From: Actinomycetes bacterium
GTDB taxonomy: Bacteria > Actinomycetota > Acidimicrobiia > Acidimicrobiales > Bog-793
Direction: 5' to 3'
NCBI GenBank assembly: GCA_021829645.1
Contig: JAKBPI010000012.1
Coordinates: forward strand, 1-54,409
Length of the DNA stretch: 54,409 bases
How positions within the stretch are numbered: the stretch's first letter is position 1; every line of letters starts with the position of its first letter. Shown here one piece after another: positions 1-11,717 of the stretch. The translations under genes were made by a program, and so were the position numbers. Below the pieces are notes generated by a model. The model had not been told where the DNA came from, made no database searches, and was given only the letters and a program-made list of their open reading frames with translations.

Positions 1-73
1 TAACGTCTTCGGCCAAAGCCCGTAAAAGGACTTTTTCCGGAGTAATAACTTCAGCAAGAAAGGTTTTTGCCAA
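1..73 (-). CDS. atpC: ATP synthase epsilon subunit, N-terminal fragment
   Basis: The reverse strand from position 73 reads TTG then AKTFLAEVITPEKVLLRA, which matches the start of F1 epsilon subunits (the 'v.iv.Pe..l' strand of the N-terminal beta-sandwich). Only about 24 residues lie inside the window; the rest is beyond base 1. It follows atpD by 14 bases, in the standard atpAGDC order. The TTG start is preceded by a GGGAAG-like ribosome binding site. Epsilon is the central-stalk subunit that couples c-ring rotation to catalysis and can inhibit ATP hydrolysis. Confidence 0.8.
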   Translation of the reverse strand, partial: MAKTFLAEVITPEKVLLRALAEDV

Positions 74-87
74 GATCTTCTTCCCAA

Positions 88-2513
<2,426 letters not shown>

Positions 2514-2516
2514 ACC

Positions 2517-4070
2517 TTATGCGACACCGCCTTGGCTATTATCGTTTCCCAAAGCAGAGACCCCGCCGAATTGCCGCTTTACTTCATTAATTGCCGCCAC
2601 GATAAGACCTTCGTCCGGCAACGTCCCAGTCGAAGATATGTGGTCTACGAGACTTTTACCGCTCGTCTGTAGGTACAGTTTCAAGGACTGCTCAAAACGC
2701 TGCACGTCTTGAATCTCTATATTGTCAAGATGGCCTTTCACTCCGGAGTAAATAATGATGACCTGTTCGGCAGCGGAAAGCATTTCATGTTGGTTCTGCT
2801 TCAGAAGTTCGGTTAGTCTGTATCCTCTTTCCAACTGAGCTTTGGAGGCTGGATCTAACTCTGAACCGAATGTGGCAAAAGCTTCCAAATCACGAAACTG
2901 TGCCAGGTCAATCTTTAGAGAACCGACAACTTGTTTCATGGCTTTAATTTGGGCTGCCCCTCCCACTCTGCTCACCGAGTTACCTACGTTCATAGCAGGT
3001 CTGAAACCGGCGTTGAACAAGTCTGTCTCCAGGAAGATCTGTCCATCAGTAATAGAAATAACGTTGGTAGGGATATAAGCCGATATGTCGCCGGCTTTGG
3101 TTTCAATAATGGGAAGTGCCGTCATCGATCCGCCGCCTTTTTCATCGGATAACTTGGCAGCGCGCTCTAAAAGTCTGGAGTGCAGATAAAAAACGTCACC
3201 GGGATAGGCTTCGCGTCCCGGAGGCCTGCGCAGCAGAAGTGAAAGCTGTCTATAGGCATCGGCCTGCTTGGATAAGTCGTCGTATATGACAAGCGCGTGC
3301 TCTCCGTTTTCCATCCAGTGCTGTCCTATGGCACAACCTGAATAAGGTGCCAAATACTGGAAGGGGGCAGAGTTTGAAGCAGGGGCAGCGACTACTACGG
3401 TGTAGTCAAGAGCTCCGTATTCTTCCAGAGTGGCCACGACTTGAGCAACAGTAGAACCTTTTTGTCCTACCGCCACGTAAATACACTTTATGCCGGCACC
3501 TTTTTGATTGATAATGGCATCCACGGCCAAGGTGGTCTTACCTGTTTTCCGGTCACCGATAATTAGTTCTCTTTGTCCTCTTCCAATAGGAGTCATTGTG
3601 TCAACCACTTTAACGCCGGTTTGCAGAGGCTCTCCTACCGGCTGCCTGTTAACGATACCGGGAGCCTGAATCTCAAGACGTCTGAGTTCCTTGGCGACAA
3701 TGGGCCCTTTCCCATCGATTGGATTACCGAGAGGATCGACCACTCTCCCGAGGAGTTCGTCTCCGACCGGAATTGACAAAATTCTTTTGGTGGACCTGAC
3801 AACCTGTCCTTCGTCCAAACCTTCCACATCACCCAAAACAACGGCACCCACCGTGTCTTCGTCCAAGTTCAGAGCCAAACCAAAAACTCCGTTTTCAAAC
3901 TCAAGCAATTCGTTAACTGAGGCAGTCGGCAGTCCGGCGATTCTCGCGATACCGTCACCTACTTCAACGATGCGCCCTACTTGCTCTGCCTGCACCTCAG
4001 TAGAGAATTGCTTGAGATGAGTTTCAATAACGGATGTTATCTCATTGACATCAAATTTCAGATCTGCCAT
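2517..4070 (-). CDS. atpA: F1 ATP synthase alpha subunit
   Basis: 517 aa non-catalytic nucleotide-binding alpha subunit. The P-loop GDRKTGKTT is at 172-180. The [10 protein letters not shown] segment near 371-380 contains the arginine finger that reaches the catalytic site of beta. Length is normal; the C-terminal tail after about residue 500 is Gly/Asn/Ser-rich. The ATG at 4070 begins [15 protein letters not shown], typical for the delta-binding N-terminal helix. It lies 76 bases downstream of the delta gene and 3 bases ahead of atpG. Confidence 0.98.
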   Translation of the reverse strand: MADLKFDVNEITSVIETHLKQFSTEVQAEQVGRIVEVGDGIARIAGLPTASVNELLEFENGVFGLALNLDEDTVGAVVLGDVEGLDEGQVVRSTKRILSIPVGDELLGRVVDPLGNPIDGKGPIVAKELRRLEIQAPGIVNRQPVGEPLQTGVKVVDTMTPIGRGQRELIIGDRKTGKTTLAVDAIINQKGAGIKCIYVAVGQKGSTVAQVVATLEEYGALDYTVVVAAPASNSAPFQYLAPYSGCAIGQHWMENGEHALVIYDDLSKQADAYRQLSLLLRRPPGREAYPGDVFYLHSRLLERAAKLSDEKGGGSMTALPIIETKAGDISAYIPTNVISITDGQIFLETDLFNAGFRPAMNVGNSVSRVGGAAQIKAMKQVVGSLKIDLAQFRDLEAFATFGSELDPASKAQLERGYRLTELLKQNQHEMLSAAEQVIIIYSGVKGHLDNIEIQDVQRFEQSLKLYLQTSGKSLVDHISSTGTLPDEGLIVAAINEVKRQFGGVSALGNDNSQGGVA

Positions 4071-4146
4071 ACTCGGCTGCCTTTCCTATAAAGTACTTTT
4101 CAATTTCCAAATAAACGCATAATTGTCACACCTACGACGATCACTT

Positions 4147-5097
4147 TTATGCCGACAAAAGTAGTGATTCCGATAGTTGGTTAAACTTTGTCAAAAGGGA
4201 CGCGTCTATCAAATAGTCACCGAGCAAAACAACGAAACCGCCCATTAGGCTTGGATCGGTAACAAATCTTATTTCTATTTTCCGCCCGATAAGACGTTCC
4301 AAAATATTTTGCAACTGCGCCGTTTCTTCGGCAGACATGTCCACGACGGAACGCACTTCTGCCAAACGCTTACCTCGTTCTACTACCGACAGTTCCACAC
4401 AAAAACCGATCAGGCCTGCTACGTCACGCACTCTAGGTATCGATACGGCAAATCTGAGTACGCGGTAAGCCAGGACATTCACTTTCGAAACAAAAAGTGA
4501 AGAAATGATGCCTGACTTAACTTCTCCGCTCACATAGGGGTCGCCCAAAACTTTTGCCAAGTCTCTGCTTTCACGAATAACGTTGGCCGCTGAAAACAGA
4601 AAGTCTTCGACAATTTTAAGATCGGCGATACTGTCGGCAGTCTCAAATATCGGCTCCATATAGCCGGCCATCAGATCTCTTGCCTGCCTATAGGAAGTAT
4701 ACTGCTGAAAGGTGCCGAGGTACAGTGAGGAAAACCCGTCTGCAGTGAGGGAGGAGTTTTGGTTCCCCAAAGAAGCTCCTGTCATCCTAACTAGAGTATT
4801 GACTTCTGCAACTAGCTGAGTAATCACAGCCGGTACCTGAGATTGCTGTTCGGCGGCAGACAAAAAGCCGAGCAGTGAAGCGGCTTCGTTGGGAAACTTT
4901 TTAGCGACGATCTCTGTAACAATTTCTTTGATAAGACGCTTATTGACATCGGGGATCTCAAATACGCGTTGAAGCTGTGGTGAGGATTCCACGGCGTCTG
5001 CCAAGGCCTCCCCTGCGGTGATAACGGAGCCTAAATTCCCTGATGAAATCGCTTCTTCCAAACAATAAGTTGCATAGCCGCGTACTATCTCACGCAT
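4147..5097 (-). CDS. atpH: ATP synthase delta subunit with an apparently duplicated N-terminal domain
   Basis: 316 aa from the ATG at 5097, which has an AGGA site 7 bases upstream; an upstream TTG at 5118 would add 7 residues. Ordinary delta is about 180 aa. The C-terminal 180 residues are a full delta: helical N-terminal domain about 137-240, then a beta/alpha domain about 241-316 with the MGGFVVLLGDYLIDAS motif. Residues 1-100 read as a second copy of the helical domain (RGYATYCLEEA, SSPQLQRVFEIPDV, KRLIKEIV, LLGFLSAAEQ against the matching DLAKVLGDPYV, VKSGIISSL, VLRFAVSIPR), joined by a Ser/Asn/Gly linker. Delta sits on top of F1 and links it to the b stalk. As I recall, mycobacterial b-delta fusion proteins carry a comparable extra block, but here it is not fused to b. 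Confidence 0.85.
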   Translation of the reverse strand: MREIVRGYATYCLEEAISSGNLGSVITAGEALADAVESSPQLQRVFEIPDVNKRLIKEIVTEIVAKKFPNEAASLLGFLSAAEQQSQVPAVITQLVAEVNTLVRMTGASLGNQNSSLTADGFSSLYLGTFQQYTSYRQARDLMAGYMEPIFETADSIADLKIVEDFLFSAANVIRESRDLAKVLGDPYVSGEVKSGIISSLFVSKVNVLAYRVLRFAVSIPRVRDVAGLIGFCVELSVVERGKRLAEVRSVVDMSAEETAQLQNILERLIGRKIEIRFVTDPSLMGGFVVLLGDYLIDASLLTKFNQLSESLLLSA

Positions 5098-5203
5098 TTT
5101 TACATCCTGCCCGTTCAAACTGAGACAAGCCGTTAAGACATGCCGTGAGCGCTAAGTCCATAACTCTGGCTTGCCGGTTGTAAAGAGCCGCCTGGAACAT
5201 TGT

Positions 5204-5704
5204 CTACCTGACCTCTGCGTGAGTGGAAGCTGATGCAGCCTGGATGGCATCTGCGATGACGGCATGGTGAAGTTTTTGATCAAGATGCTTTTCAACCAGT
5301 AATCTGGCAGCTGCCACAACAGTTTCGGCAAATTCTTTGGTCATGGCATCGCGTACTTTATTTAGCTCAAAATCTATATCTTGGTCGACTTTTGACGCAA
5401 TGCGACCTCGCTCCTGTGCCGCTCTTTCTTTAGCATGCTCAATGATATTTTCAGCACTCTTATGAGCATCTGCCACGATTTGTATTGCATCGGCTTTGGC
5501 TTTTTCCAAAGAAGCTTTAGCGGCTTCTATAGAAGCGGTTGCCGCCTTTTGGGCATTCTCCGTGGCACTGAGTTGTTCTTTAATCAGTGTGGCTTTTTTA
5601 TTGGTAAGAGATTTGAGTACCGGAACAAGCTTCCACCAAATAAGACCCACAAAGATGACGAAGCCGACGACTTCCTCTATATAGCCCAAACCAAAATTAC
5701 TCAC
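5204..5704 (-). CDS. ATP synthase b-type subunit, second copy (b')
   Basis: 166 aa from a GTG at 5704 that overlaps the end of the preceding b gene by 8 bases and has an AAGGCGG site upstream; a longer ORF to 5731 is less likely. One transmembrane helix (about residues 8-30, VVGFVIFVGLIWW) is followed by a long Ala/Lys/Glu/Gln-rich helix ending near 130 and then VEKHLDQKLHHAVIADAI, as in b-type stator subunits. It anchors delta to subunit a. Together with atpF it would form a b/b' heterodimeric stalk, the arrangement in which actinobacteria such as Mycobacterium use a b plus a b-delta fusion. 106 bases separate it from atpH. Confidence 0.88.
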   Translation of the reverse strand: MSNFGLGYIEEVVGFVIFVGLIWWKLVPVLKSLTNKKATLIKEQLSATENAQKAATASIEAAKASLEKAKADAIQIVADAHKSAENIIEHAKERAAQERGRIASKVDQDIDFELNKVRDAMTKEFAETVVAAARLLVEKHLDQKLHHAVIADAIQAASASTHAEVR

Positions 5705-6359
5705 TGTTCTTTGCCGCCTTCGCAAGTGCATAAGCTTCTTTGGCTTCTGCCGTACCGATAGAAATTTTGCCCCCGGAAATCATGGTAGCGGCTATCTCGA
5801 CAATTAATTTATCCGCTTGAGATTCCAGTCCTTGCGACAACTCTTTTTCCAAGTCGCCAATTTTATGTCGGGACTTAGCAAAGGCCTCGTTATATGCAAG
5901 GAGGGCTTTGGCTTTGGCATCAGCCATGACATTTGCCGCTTCCAACGAAGCATTTTCGATGATTTGACGGGCTTCCAATCGGGCATTCGCCGACACTGAA
6001 TCAGCTTCTGTCAACAGTGCTGTCACTTCAGTTTTAGCTTCAGTGACACCACTCAGGGAAGAGGCAAGGAGCTCTTCCCGCTCTTTCATCGCTTTTATTA
6101 CCGGCGGAATAATAAAGCGGGCCAGTATGCCAAAGACGACGAGAAAGATAACCAGCTCTACGAAAAAAGTTCCGTTCGGCAAAATAAAAATTGGAGCAGA
6201 GGTTGTAGTTGTTACCGATCCAGATGACTTCGCTACTGCCGTAAGGATAGCAAAAGGATGAGAAACACCGTGGACTTTCGCCAAAGTTGGCGAAAGTTTA
6301 ACGATCCCATGTATCCTCAAGGAAGTCTCTTCCATAACATTTGCCAAAAAAATTAGCAT
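5697..6359 (-). CDS. atpF: ATP synthase b subunit
   Basis: 220 aa at most. The recognisable core starts at FILPNGTFFVELVIFLVVFGILA (transmembrane helix, about 58-80) followed by the IIPPVIKAMKERE turn and a long Ala/Glu-rich coiled helix, as in actinobacterial AtpF (a similar LIPNGTFF sequence occurs in mycobacteria). The roughly 55 residues ahead of the helix are unusually long and not conserved. The ATG at 6359 and another at 6335 both lack a good ribosome site; a TTG at about 6320 sits 6 bases after GGAAGAG and may be the real start. It ends 8 bases inside the b' gene and starts 30 bases after atpE. Confidence 0.9.
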   Translation of the reverse strand: MLIFLANVMEETSLRIHGIVKLSPTLAKVHGVSHPFAILTAVAKSSGSVTTTTSAPIFILPNGTFFVELVIFLVVFGILARFIIPPVIKAMKEREELLASSLSGVTEAKTEVTALLTEADSVSANARLEARQIIENASLEAANVMADAKAKALLAYNEAFAKSRHKIGDLEKELSQGLESQADKLIVEIAATMISGGKISIGTAEAKEAYALAKAAKNSE

Positions 6360-6389
6360 TTAAAAATATTTCTTTCCCCGGTATATGTT

Positions 6390-6650
6390 TTAGTGCTTGT
6401 AAAGCACAAATATGAATAGCACGGTAAAGACCAAGTTGATGAAGTACATAGCTTCGGCCAGACCTACTACAATAAACATGATACCCATAAGACGACCTTG
6501 GGCTTCTGGCTGACGTACTACACCGGCAATAACCTGTGAACCGGCCAAAGAGTCACCTATGGAAGCGCCTATAGCGCCTCCTCCTAGAGCCAAACCGCCG
6601 CCCACCATTGCCCCTGCGAGCTGAATTGCCTGCTGGGTTGTATCTGCCAT
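6390..6650 (-). CDS. atpE: Fo ATP synthase c subunit (rotor ring)
   Basis: 86 aa, two-helix hairpin. Helix 1 is Gly/Ala-rich ([16 protein letters not shown]); the cytoplasmic loop is RQPEAQG (46-52), the standard contact with gamma/epsilon. Helix 2 carries the ion-binding Glu66 in GLAEAMYF. The site lacks the helix-1 Gln and the Ser/Thr after the Glu that mark sodium-binding rings, so it should translocate protons. ATG at 6650 with a GGAG site upstream. A 226-base gap separates it from atpB, the largest gap in the operon, possibly giving the very abundant c subunit its own leader or processing site. Confidence 0.97.
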   Translation of the reverse strand: MADTTQQAIQLAGAMVGGGLALGGGAIGASIGDSLAGSQVIAGVVRQPEAQGRLMGIMFIVVGLAEAMYFINLVFTVLFIFVLYKH

Positions 6651-6876
6651 TTCTGGTTATCTCCTATTCGACTAAAATTGATCAGTAAAACTTTATTACA
6701 TTTAATAGCTGTTTTTTCTAAAAATTTACGATTAGTGAATTTCCTAACAAACTCAAAAATCCTGAATATAGAGTTCTCCCATAGTAGAAGTTCATCGGCT
6801 GCCAACACCTCATCTTTTTGATCGGAGCGATAAATCCAGTTGCCAACAAGCAGCACTTGTCACTAAGGGTTAGCCG

Positions 6877-7623
6877 CTAGTGAGCTGATTCTGTGGATAT
6901 GGCTGATTCAAAATACATAATAGTAAGTAAGGTAAATATGAATGCTTGAATGGGACCCACAAACAATCCGTCAAACAATTTCCACCCGACATCCAAAATA
7001 GGTATACCTACAATAAACTTTGCCGGAATCAGATCAGAAATTAAAAGCAATAGTATTCCGCCAGCAAAGATATTGCCGAAAAGTCGGAGAGCCAAAGTAA
7101 TGGGTTTGGTGATTTCCTCTATGACGTTGATGGGGAAGAAAACAGGATAAGGCTTAAAATAATGCCCTATATAAGCTTTGATCCCTTTTCGCCGCACATA
7201 AGTTATGTGCACCAGAACGATAACCAAAACAGCCATGGCTGCAGTGAAGTTTATATCTCCGGTCGGAGCGGGCAGATATTGAGGGTTATGACCTGTTGGC
7301 AGCATTTCCAGCCAGTTGGCAAATAAAATGTAGAAAAATATAGTAACGGCCAAAGGAATAACGGCTTTACCTTTGCTACCCATTGACTTTGTAACTTGTT
7401 CTTGTACCCAGCCCACAACCGCTTCAAAGAACATCTGCAGCTTGCCCGGTACACCGGAGGTGACTTTTGCCCTCATCCAAAAACCCAAAATCAAAACGAT
7501 TGCCCCAGACACCAGGCATGAGATGATGTCATCGATATTGACCGTCATCGATAAGAACTTGCCCGTGATATGTGCACCTACGGGAATATTCGTAGTAGTG
7601 GTAACAGAAGCCAACAAAATCAT
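6877..7623 (-). CDS. atpB: Fo ATP synthase a subunit
   Basis: 248 aa integral membrane protein that forms the two proton half-channels beside the c ring. The essential arginine is R180 in LALRLFGNIFAGG; the EEITKPITL stretch just before it is also diagnostic. Five to six hydrophobic helices are visible, and the N-terminus contains a short Thr-rich periplasmic-type stretch (SVTTTTNIPVG). It overlaps the atpI stop by four bases (ATGA), so the two are translationally coupled. Confidence 0.97.
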   Translation of the reverse strand: MILLASVTTTTNIPVGAHITGKFLSMTVNIDDIISCLVSGAIVLILGFWMRAKVTSGVPGKLQMFFEAVVGWVQEQVTKSMGSKGKAVIPLAVTIFFYILFANWLEMLPTGHNPQYLPAPTGDINFTAAMAVLVIVLVHITYVRRKGIKAYIGHYFKPYPVFFPINVIEEITKPITLALRLFGNIFAGGILLLLISDLIPAKFIVGIPILDVGWKLFDGLFVGPIQAFIFTLLTIMYFESAISTESAH

Positions 7624-8039
7624 GACATCCTCGCTGTGATTTTAAGAAAAGAGCGGAAAAGCACCGCCATCAGTATTAAGTAGAACAAGGCAATACCACC
7701 GGCTGCCCCGGCTCCCAAGTTAAACCTTGCCACCACCAGACCAATTATTATCAAGGTAGAAATACCCAATCTGTATACGGCTTTGGTTGCTAAAACCCTC
7801 TTGGGATGTTCGGGAGATATCTCTGTCACTTTCAAAACCGACTTAACGATCATCCTTACATTAAAAATACCGATGGCTATACCTACGGCAATTCCAAGGC
7901 CAATGAAGACATGTCCGATGAGAGACCCTACCAGCAAACCTATTGCTCCCACAAACAAGCCCCCCAATGCCGCCTGCCTCAAAACGCCGGCAATTTCAGG
8001 CACGGGCAGATCCTGAAATATAGCTATAAGTCGTTCCAT
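7620..8039 (-). CDS. atpI: AtpI-like membrane protein
   Basis: 139 aa with four predicted membrane helices (about 22-45, 47-68, 88-108, 112-132), arranged as two hairpins. This is the usual size and position of AtpI, the operon-encoded membrane protein thought to help assemble the c ring or to work with AtpZ in ion transport. The sequence is poorly conserved, so the call rests on topology plus location directly upstream of and overlapping atpB. Confidence 0.82.
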   Translation of the reverse strand: MERLIAIFQDLPVPEIAGVLRQAALGGLFVGAIGLLVGSLIGHVFIGLGIAVGIAIGIFNVRMIVKSVLKVTEISPEHPKRVLATKAVYRLGISTLIIIGLVVARFNLGAGAAGGIALFYLILMAVLFRSFLKITARMS

Positions 8040-8090
8040 GTCGATGAAAACCTGTTATTTATCCATTTGAGCGTTATTTTCAATTTTTCG

Positions 8091-8330
8091 TTATTTCATG
8101 GTCTCTTGAATTTTTTTACGAAACCAAAAAAATACGACAAGTAATCCTAGCACAAGCCCAATGCCGACAGAGACAAAGCCGGTATTTGTTATATTCCCGA
8201 TCCAATACCCCAATGCCACCCCGCCGCCCACCGAAATTCCGGCAAACACCCCGGCTATAAGGAAGTCTGAAGCAGAAATTTGAAACCGGCTCTTTTGATC
8301 ATCACCGGATGAGTCATTGCCTTGTGTCAA
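8091..8330 (-). CDS. AtpZ-like small membrane protein
   Basis: 79 aa. After a hydrophilic N-terminus (TQGNDSSGDDQKSRFQ) come two membrane helices: about 24-46 with the Gly-rich GVFAGISVGGGVALGYWIG, and about 52-70 ending in a basic FWFRKKIQ. This matches the AtpZ/AtpR small-subunit family found as the first gene of many atp operons and often paired with AtpI. The start is TTG at 8330 with a GAGGGTGGG ribosome site; no ATG is available, because an in-frame stop lies about 30 bases upstream. It is probably the first gene of the atp transcription unit. Confidence 0.75.
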   Translation of the reverse strand: MTQGNDSSGDDQKSRFQISASDFLIAGVFAGISVGGGVALGYWIGNITNTGFVSVGIGLVLGLLVVFFWFRKKIQETMK

Positions 8331-8434
8331 TTCCCACCCTCTCTGTTGCCCTTATATATGAAGGCATCTATATCTTGAATCGACCATAAAAACTCACCAG
8401 TCCCGCGACATATTAATTTGGCTGCAAGTCCGGA

Positions 8435-9775
8435 CTAACCCATCACCTGTGAGTCTTCGCCCGCGCCTGATTGGACATTCAGACCGTATTCTCTATTGTA
8501 AGTAGGTTGATATATTGCAATACCGGATGAAGAGGGTTGTATTACATTGTGATCTGCCGTCACGTATCGCTCATCAAGATGACTTCGATCCGGCTCTCCG
8601 TCTACATCATCCTGTCCCGATATGTCTTCTGCTGCTGCTTCCAGGTCACTCCCATTGACGGCGACTTTTTTGAAACCCGGTCTGAACAGAGTGTAGAGTC
8701 CCACACCGAGCACTCCGGCGCCTATGGGGACATATGCGTTGACTTTTGAATTAAAAACCGGATACAAAATAAAAGCCGACAGCACAAGGGTCCACGCCCA
8801 CAAAACCAGTACGGCTCTTCGGTGTCCATGCCCAAGACTTACCAAGCGGTGATGCAGGTGACCTAAATCCCTTGTGGCAACCCCTTTCCTGCCTATAGTA
8901 CGTCGGAGTATGGCAAACACAGTATCGACTATAGGTACTCCTAAAATAAAGAAGGGGATAAACAGGGGAGCGAAACGGAAGAAAGTCAGCCCGGATACGT
9001 CTACGGCTGCCGTTCCGCCTGTCCTGCCACCTATCACCATGGTAGAGACGGCCATAAAAAGCCCCAGCAACATAGCCCCTGAGTCCCCCATAAAGACTTT
9101 CGCAGGGTGAAAATTATGAGGTAAAAATCCTATGGCGACACCACAAGCCATAACCGCCACTAAAGGCCCCAAGTCATTGACGCCACCGGGGAGTACGCCC
9201 ATAGCCATCAACTTGAAACCATAAATAGCCAGAGCAGCCGAAGCTATGGCCACTATGCCCGCCGCTAAACCATCGAGGCCGTCAATAATATTGATGGCAT
9301 TGGTCATACCCACAACCCAAAGCGCCGTAATGAGAGGCAGTATAGACGGAGACAACGTGTATATGCCGGATAGAAAGGGAAGCTTGAAATAAAACATGGT
9401 GACACCGAGGTAGACTAAAAACATGGCGGCAAGTACCTGGCCTGCCACTTTTGCCGGTGGGGAAATATCCCTGATGTCGTCTATTAAGCCAACCAAATAA
9501 ATAACGACGGCCGCCATAACCACTCCGAGAGGTTGGAGGGAATTAGTAAATATCTGACGGAGTCCGGGCAAAAAGTAAGCCGTTAGCATGGCGAGCAAGA
9601 AACCCGACAGCAGCCCAAGCCCTACCACGGGAGTAGGTTTGGCGTGTATGTGACTGTCCCCCGGCTTGGCCACTGCCTTCATGCGTACGGCCAAACGGGT
9701 GGCGGGAAAAGTAAAGAGGTAACTGCCGACGACAGATACGGCAAAAATAATTAAATAGTCGCCGTAGGGACCCAC
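8435..9775 (-). CDS. wecA: Undecaprenyl-phosphate sugar-1-phosphate transferase (WecA/TagO/MraY family)
   Basis: 446 aa polytopic membrane enzyme that transfers a sugar-1-phosphate (usually GlcNAc-1-P) from a UDP-sugar to undecaprenyl phosphate, the first step of cell-wall glycopolymer synthesis. The family's catalytic motifs are present: LIDDIRD (about 97), NAINIIDGLDGLAAG (about 160), the NFHPAKVFMGDSGA loop (about 222-235), and HLHHRLVSLGHGHRR (about 304-318). About ten membrane helices. The last 70 residues are an acidic, hydrophilic tail not needed for catalysis. It starts with GTG, 26 bases after glyA. A wecA-type gene between glyA and atpI/atpB is the standard actinobacterial layout. 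Confidence 0.93.
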   Translation of the reverse strand: MGPYGDYLIIFAVSVVGSYLFTFPATRLAVRMKAVAKPGDSHIHAKPTPVVGLGLLSGFLLAMLTAYFLPGLRQIFTNSLQPLGVVMAAVVIYLVGLIDDIRDISPPAKVAGQVLAAMFLVYLGVTMFYFKLPFLSGIYTLSPSILPLITALWVVGMTNAINIIDGLDGLAAGIVAIASAALAIYGFKLMAMGVLPGGVNDLGPLVAVMACGVAIGFLPHNFHPAKVFMGDSGAMLLGLFMAVSTMVIGGRTGGTAAVDVSGLTFFRFAPLFIPFFILGVPIVDTVFAILRRTIGRKGVATRDLGHLHHRLVSLGHGHRRAVLVLWAWTLVLSAFILYPVFNSKVNAYVPIGAGVLGVGLYTLFRPGFKKVAVNGSDLEAAAEDISGQDDVDGEPDRSHLDERYVTADHNVIQPSSSGIAIYQPTYNREYGLNVQSGAGEDSQVMG

Positions 9776-9800
9776 TGATTAGCGTCCAAAAGAGTTCAAA

Positions 9801-11084
9801 TTAGACCGAAGGAGATCGGTAGGGGTCAAATTCCGTGCACAGCTCGTGTACCTCATCCAATACCTCTTTTTCTATTTCTTCATCTCCACAACGACGCAGC
9901 ACTTTGGCTATCAGAGAAGCTATTATAGTCATCTCTTCCGGGCCCATGCCTGCAGTAGTTTCAGCGGGAGTACCCAGCCTCAGTCCGCTTGTCACAAAAG
10001 GTGACCTGGGGTCGTTGGGAATTTGATTTCTGTTACAGGTAATACCCGCCCTATCGAGGGAATCCTGAGCGGCTTTGCCGGTCAACTCGGCATCAAAAGT
10101 TCTCAGGTCCAAGAGAACCTGATGATTTTCCGTTCCCCCCGAAACAAGTCTGAAGCCTTGCTCTGCCAGGGAGACTGCAAGGGCTTTGGCATTCAGCACG
10201 GCTCGCTCGGCGTATTCTTTAAAACTTGGTTGCAAGGCCTCAAAAAATGCCACGGCTTTAGCGGCTATGACGTGCTCTAACGGGCCACCTTGTAAACCCG
10301 GGAAAACGGCTGAATCAATGGACTTTGCCAGTTCGTTACCGGTAAGTATGGCGCCGCCACGAGGACCCCGCAAAGTTTTGTGAGTGGTAAAAGTCACGAC
10401 ATCTGCTATACCCACCGGGTTAGGGTGCACCCCTCCGGCTATCAGTCCGGCTGGGTGGGCTACGTCAAAGAATAATTTTGCTCCCACCTCGTCTGCTATT
10501 TGCCTAAACGGTATCGGATCGATGATTCGAGTATAAGCCGTAGTGCCCGCCACGATCAGCTTTGGCTTTTCTTTCTTAGCCAGATCCCTCAGCTGGTCGA
10601 GGTCTATCCTCTCCCCGGAACCGTCTTCGGAGTAAGGTGTAACCCCGTAGGGGATGAATCGATATATTTTACCGGTAATACTTACCGGAGACCCATGCGT
10701 CAAGTGGCCACCCTGATCGAGGGACATGGCCATAATGGTATCTCCGGGGTTCACCAATGCCATATAAACGGCCAAGTTCGCCGAAGCTCCGGAATGTGGC
10801 TGCACGTTGGCGTGCTCGGCCCCAAACAAAGTACAAACCCTTTGTCGTGCCAAGTCTTCTGCTTCGTCGACGATCGTATTGCCGCCGTAATACCGCTTGG
10901 AGGGATAACCTTCCGCATATTTATTTGTCAATACGGAAGCTGTAGCGGCCATAACGGCTGGCGAGGTGAAGTTTTCAGATGCGATGAGCTGGAGTGTCGT
11001 CCGTTGTCTAGACAATTCGCTTTTGAGAATTGTCGCCAATTCTTCATCAACGGCTCCAACCTGATCTATTGCCCATGAAGACAT
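9801..11084 (-). CDS. glyA: Serine hydroxymethyltransferase
   Basis: 427 aa from the ATG at 11084 (GGGAG site upstream); an in-frame TTG at 11126 would add 14 residues that do not resemble the family. The enzyme interconverts serine and glycine with tetrahydrofolate, supplying one-carbon units. The pyridoxal phosphate lysine is K236 in [14 protein letters not shown]. The [22 protein letters not shown] and [10 protein letters not shown] motifs are all present. Cytoplasmic, normal length. It lies 186 bases downstream of rpiB and 26 bases ahead of the wecA-like gene. Confidence 0.97.
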   Translation of the reverse strand: MSSWAIDQVGAVDEELATILKSELSRQRTTLQLIASENFTSPAVMAATASVLTNKYAEGYPSKRYYGGNTIVDEAEDLARQRVCTLFGAEHANVQPHSGASANLAVYMALVNPGDTIMAMSLDQGGHLTHGSPVSITGKIYRFIPYGVTPYSEDGSGERIDLDQLRDLAKKEKPKLIVAGTTAYTRIIDPIPFRQIADEVGAKLFFDVAHPAGLIAGGVHPNPVGIADVVTFTTHKTLRGPRGGAILTGNELAKSIDSAVFPGLQGGPLEHVIAAKAVAFFEALQPSFKEYAERAVLNAKALAVSLAEQGFRLVSGGTENHQVLLDLRTFDAELTGKAAQDSLDRAGITCNRNQIPNDPRSPFVTSGLRLGTPAETTAGMGPEEMTIIASLIAKVLRRCGDEEIEKEVLDEVHELCTEFDPYRSPSV

Positions 11085-11270
11085 TTTTACTTGCAGCTCC
11101 CGTCTGGAATAAAACTTTGTTTGCAATTATAGGCTAGATCGAGTCGTGAATATGTGCATCTGTTTTTAACTTTAGATTTAACTAATTTTTACGGCTCATA
11201 TCACTATTTTGACCCCATACAACCGAATTTGAATCATGAGCCGACAGACAGTGGGTACCTAACCAAGTTA

Positions 11271-11711
11271 TCAGGCTTCATCCAGTGCCGTCAGCTTAGC
11301 GATACGCTGCTCGTGTCTTCCGCCTTCAAAGTCCGCCGCCATAAAAGCATCGAGTGCATCGATCGCAACCGATTCACCCAACAAACGTGCGCCAAGACAA
11401 ATGACGTTGGCATTGTTATGCTCTCTGGCCAACATGGCAGAAGTCACATCGTGAACAACGGCTGCACGTACGCCTTTTACTTTATTGGCGGCAATGGATA
11501 TGCCTATTCCCGTACCGCAACAGGCAACGCCAAAATCAGCTTCTCCGGCGGCCACGGCTTTCCCCACTGCCTCTCCAAAATCCGGATAGTCGACGGGGTC
11601 AAGCGAATAGGTGCCCAAGTCCAAGACTTCATGGCCGTCATGTTGTAATTTTTCTACCAACAGATTTTTTAGTTTGAATCCCGCATGATCTGAGCCAAGA
11701 GCTATTTTCAT
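11271..11711 (-). CDS. rpiB: Ribose-5-phosphate isomerase B
   Basis: 146 aa from the ATG at 11711 (a TTG two codons upstream is also possible). RpiB interconverts ribose 5-phosphate and ribulose 5-phosphate in the pentose phosphate pathway. The N-terminal KIALGSDHAGF, the GVACCGTGIGISIAANK catalytic loop with its Cys, and the REHNNANVICLGAR segment are diagnostic of the LacAB/RpiB family. In actinobacteria rpiB normally follows tsaC; here an eight-gene sugar locus lies between them, so rpiB must have its own promoter in the 640 bases upstream or be read through from the sugar operon. Confidence 0.95.
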   Translation of the reverse strand: MKIALGSDHAGFKLKNLLVEKLQHDGHEVLDLGTYSLDPVDYPDFGEAVGKAVAAGEADFGVACCGTGIGISIAANKVKGVRAAVVHDVTSAMLAREHNNANVICLGARLLGESVAIDALDAFMAADFEGGRHEQRIAKLTALDEA

Positions 11712-11717
11712 AACCAA

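Noticed and set aside
6390-6650. Possible sodium-driven c ring
   Set aside because: The helix-1 Gln and the Ser/Thr after the ion-binding Glu that mark sodium sites are absent (D and A instead), so a proton ring is more likely.
11192-11243. CGGCTCAT...ATGAGCCG inverted repeat between rpiB and glyA
   Set aside because: Arms of 8 bases are separated by 36 bases and no U tract or known riboswitch pattern follows; not enough for a call.
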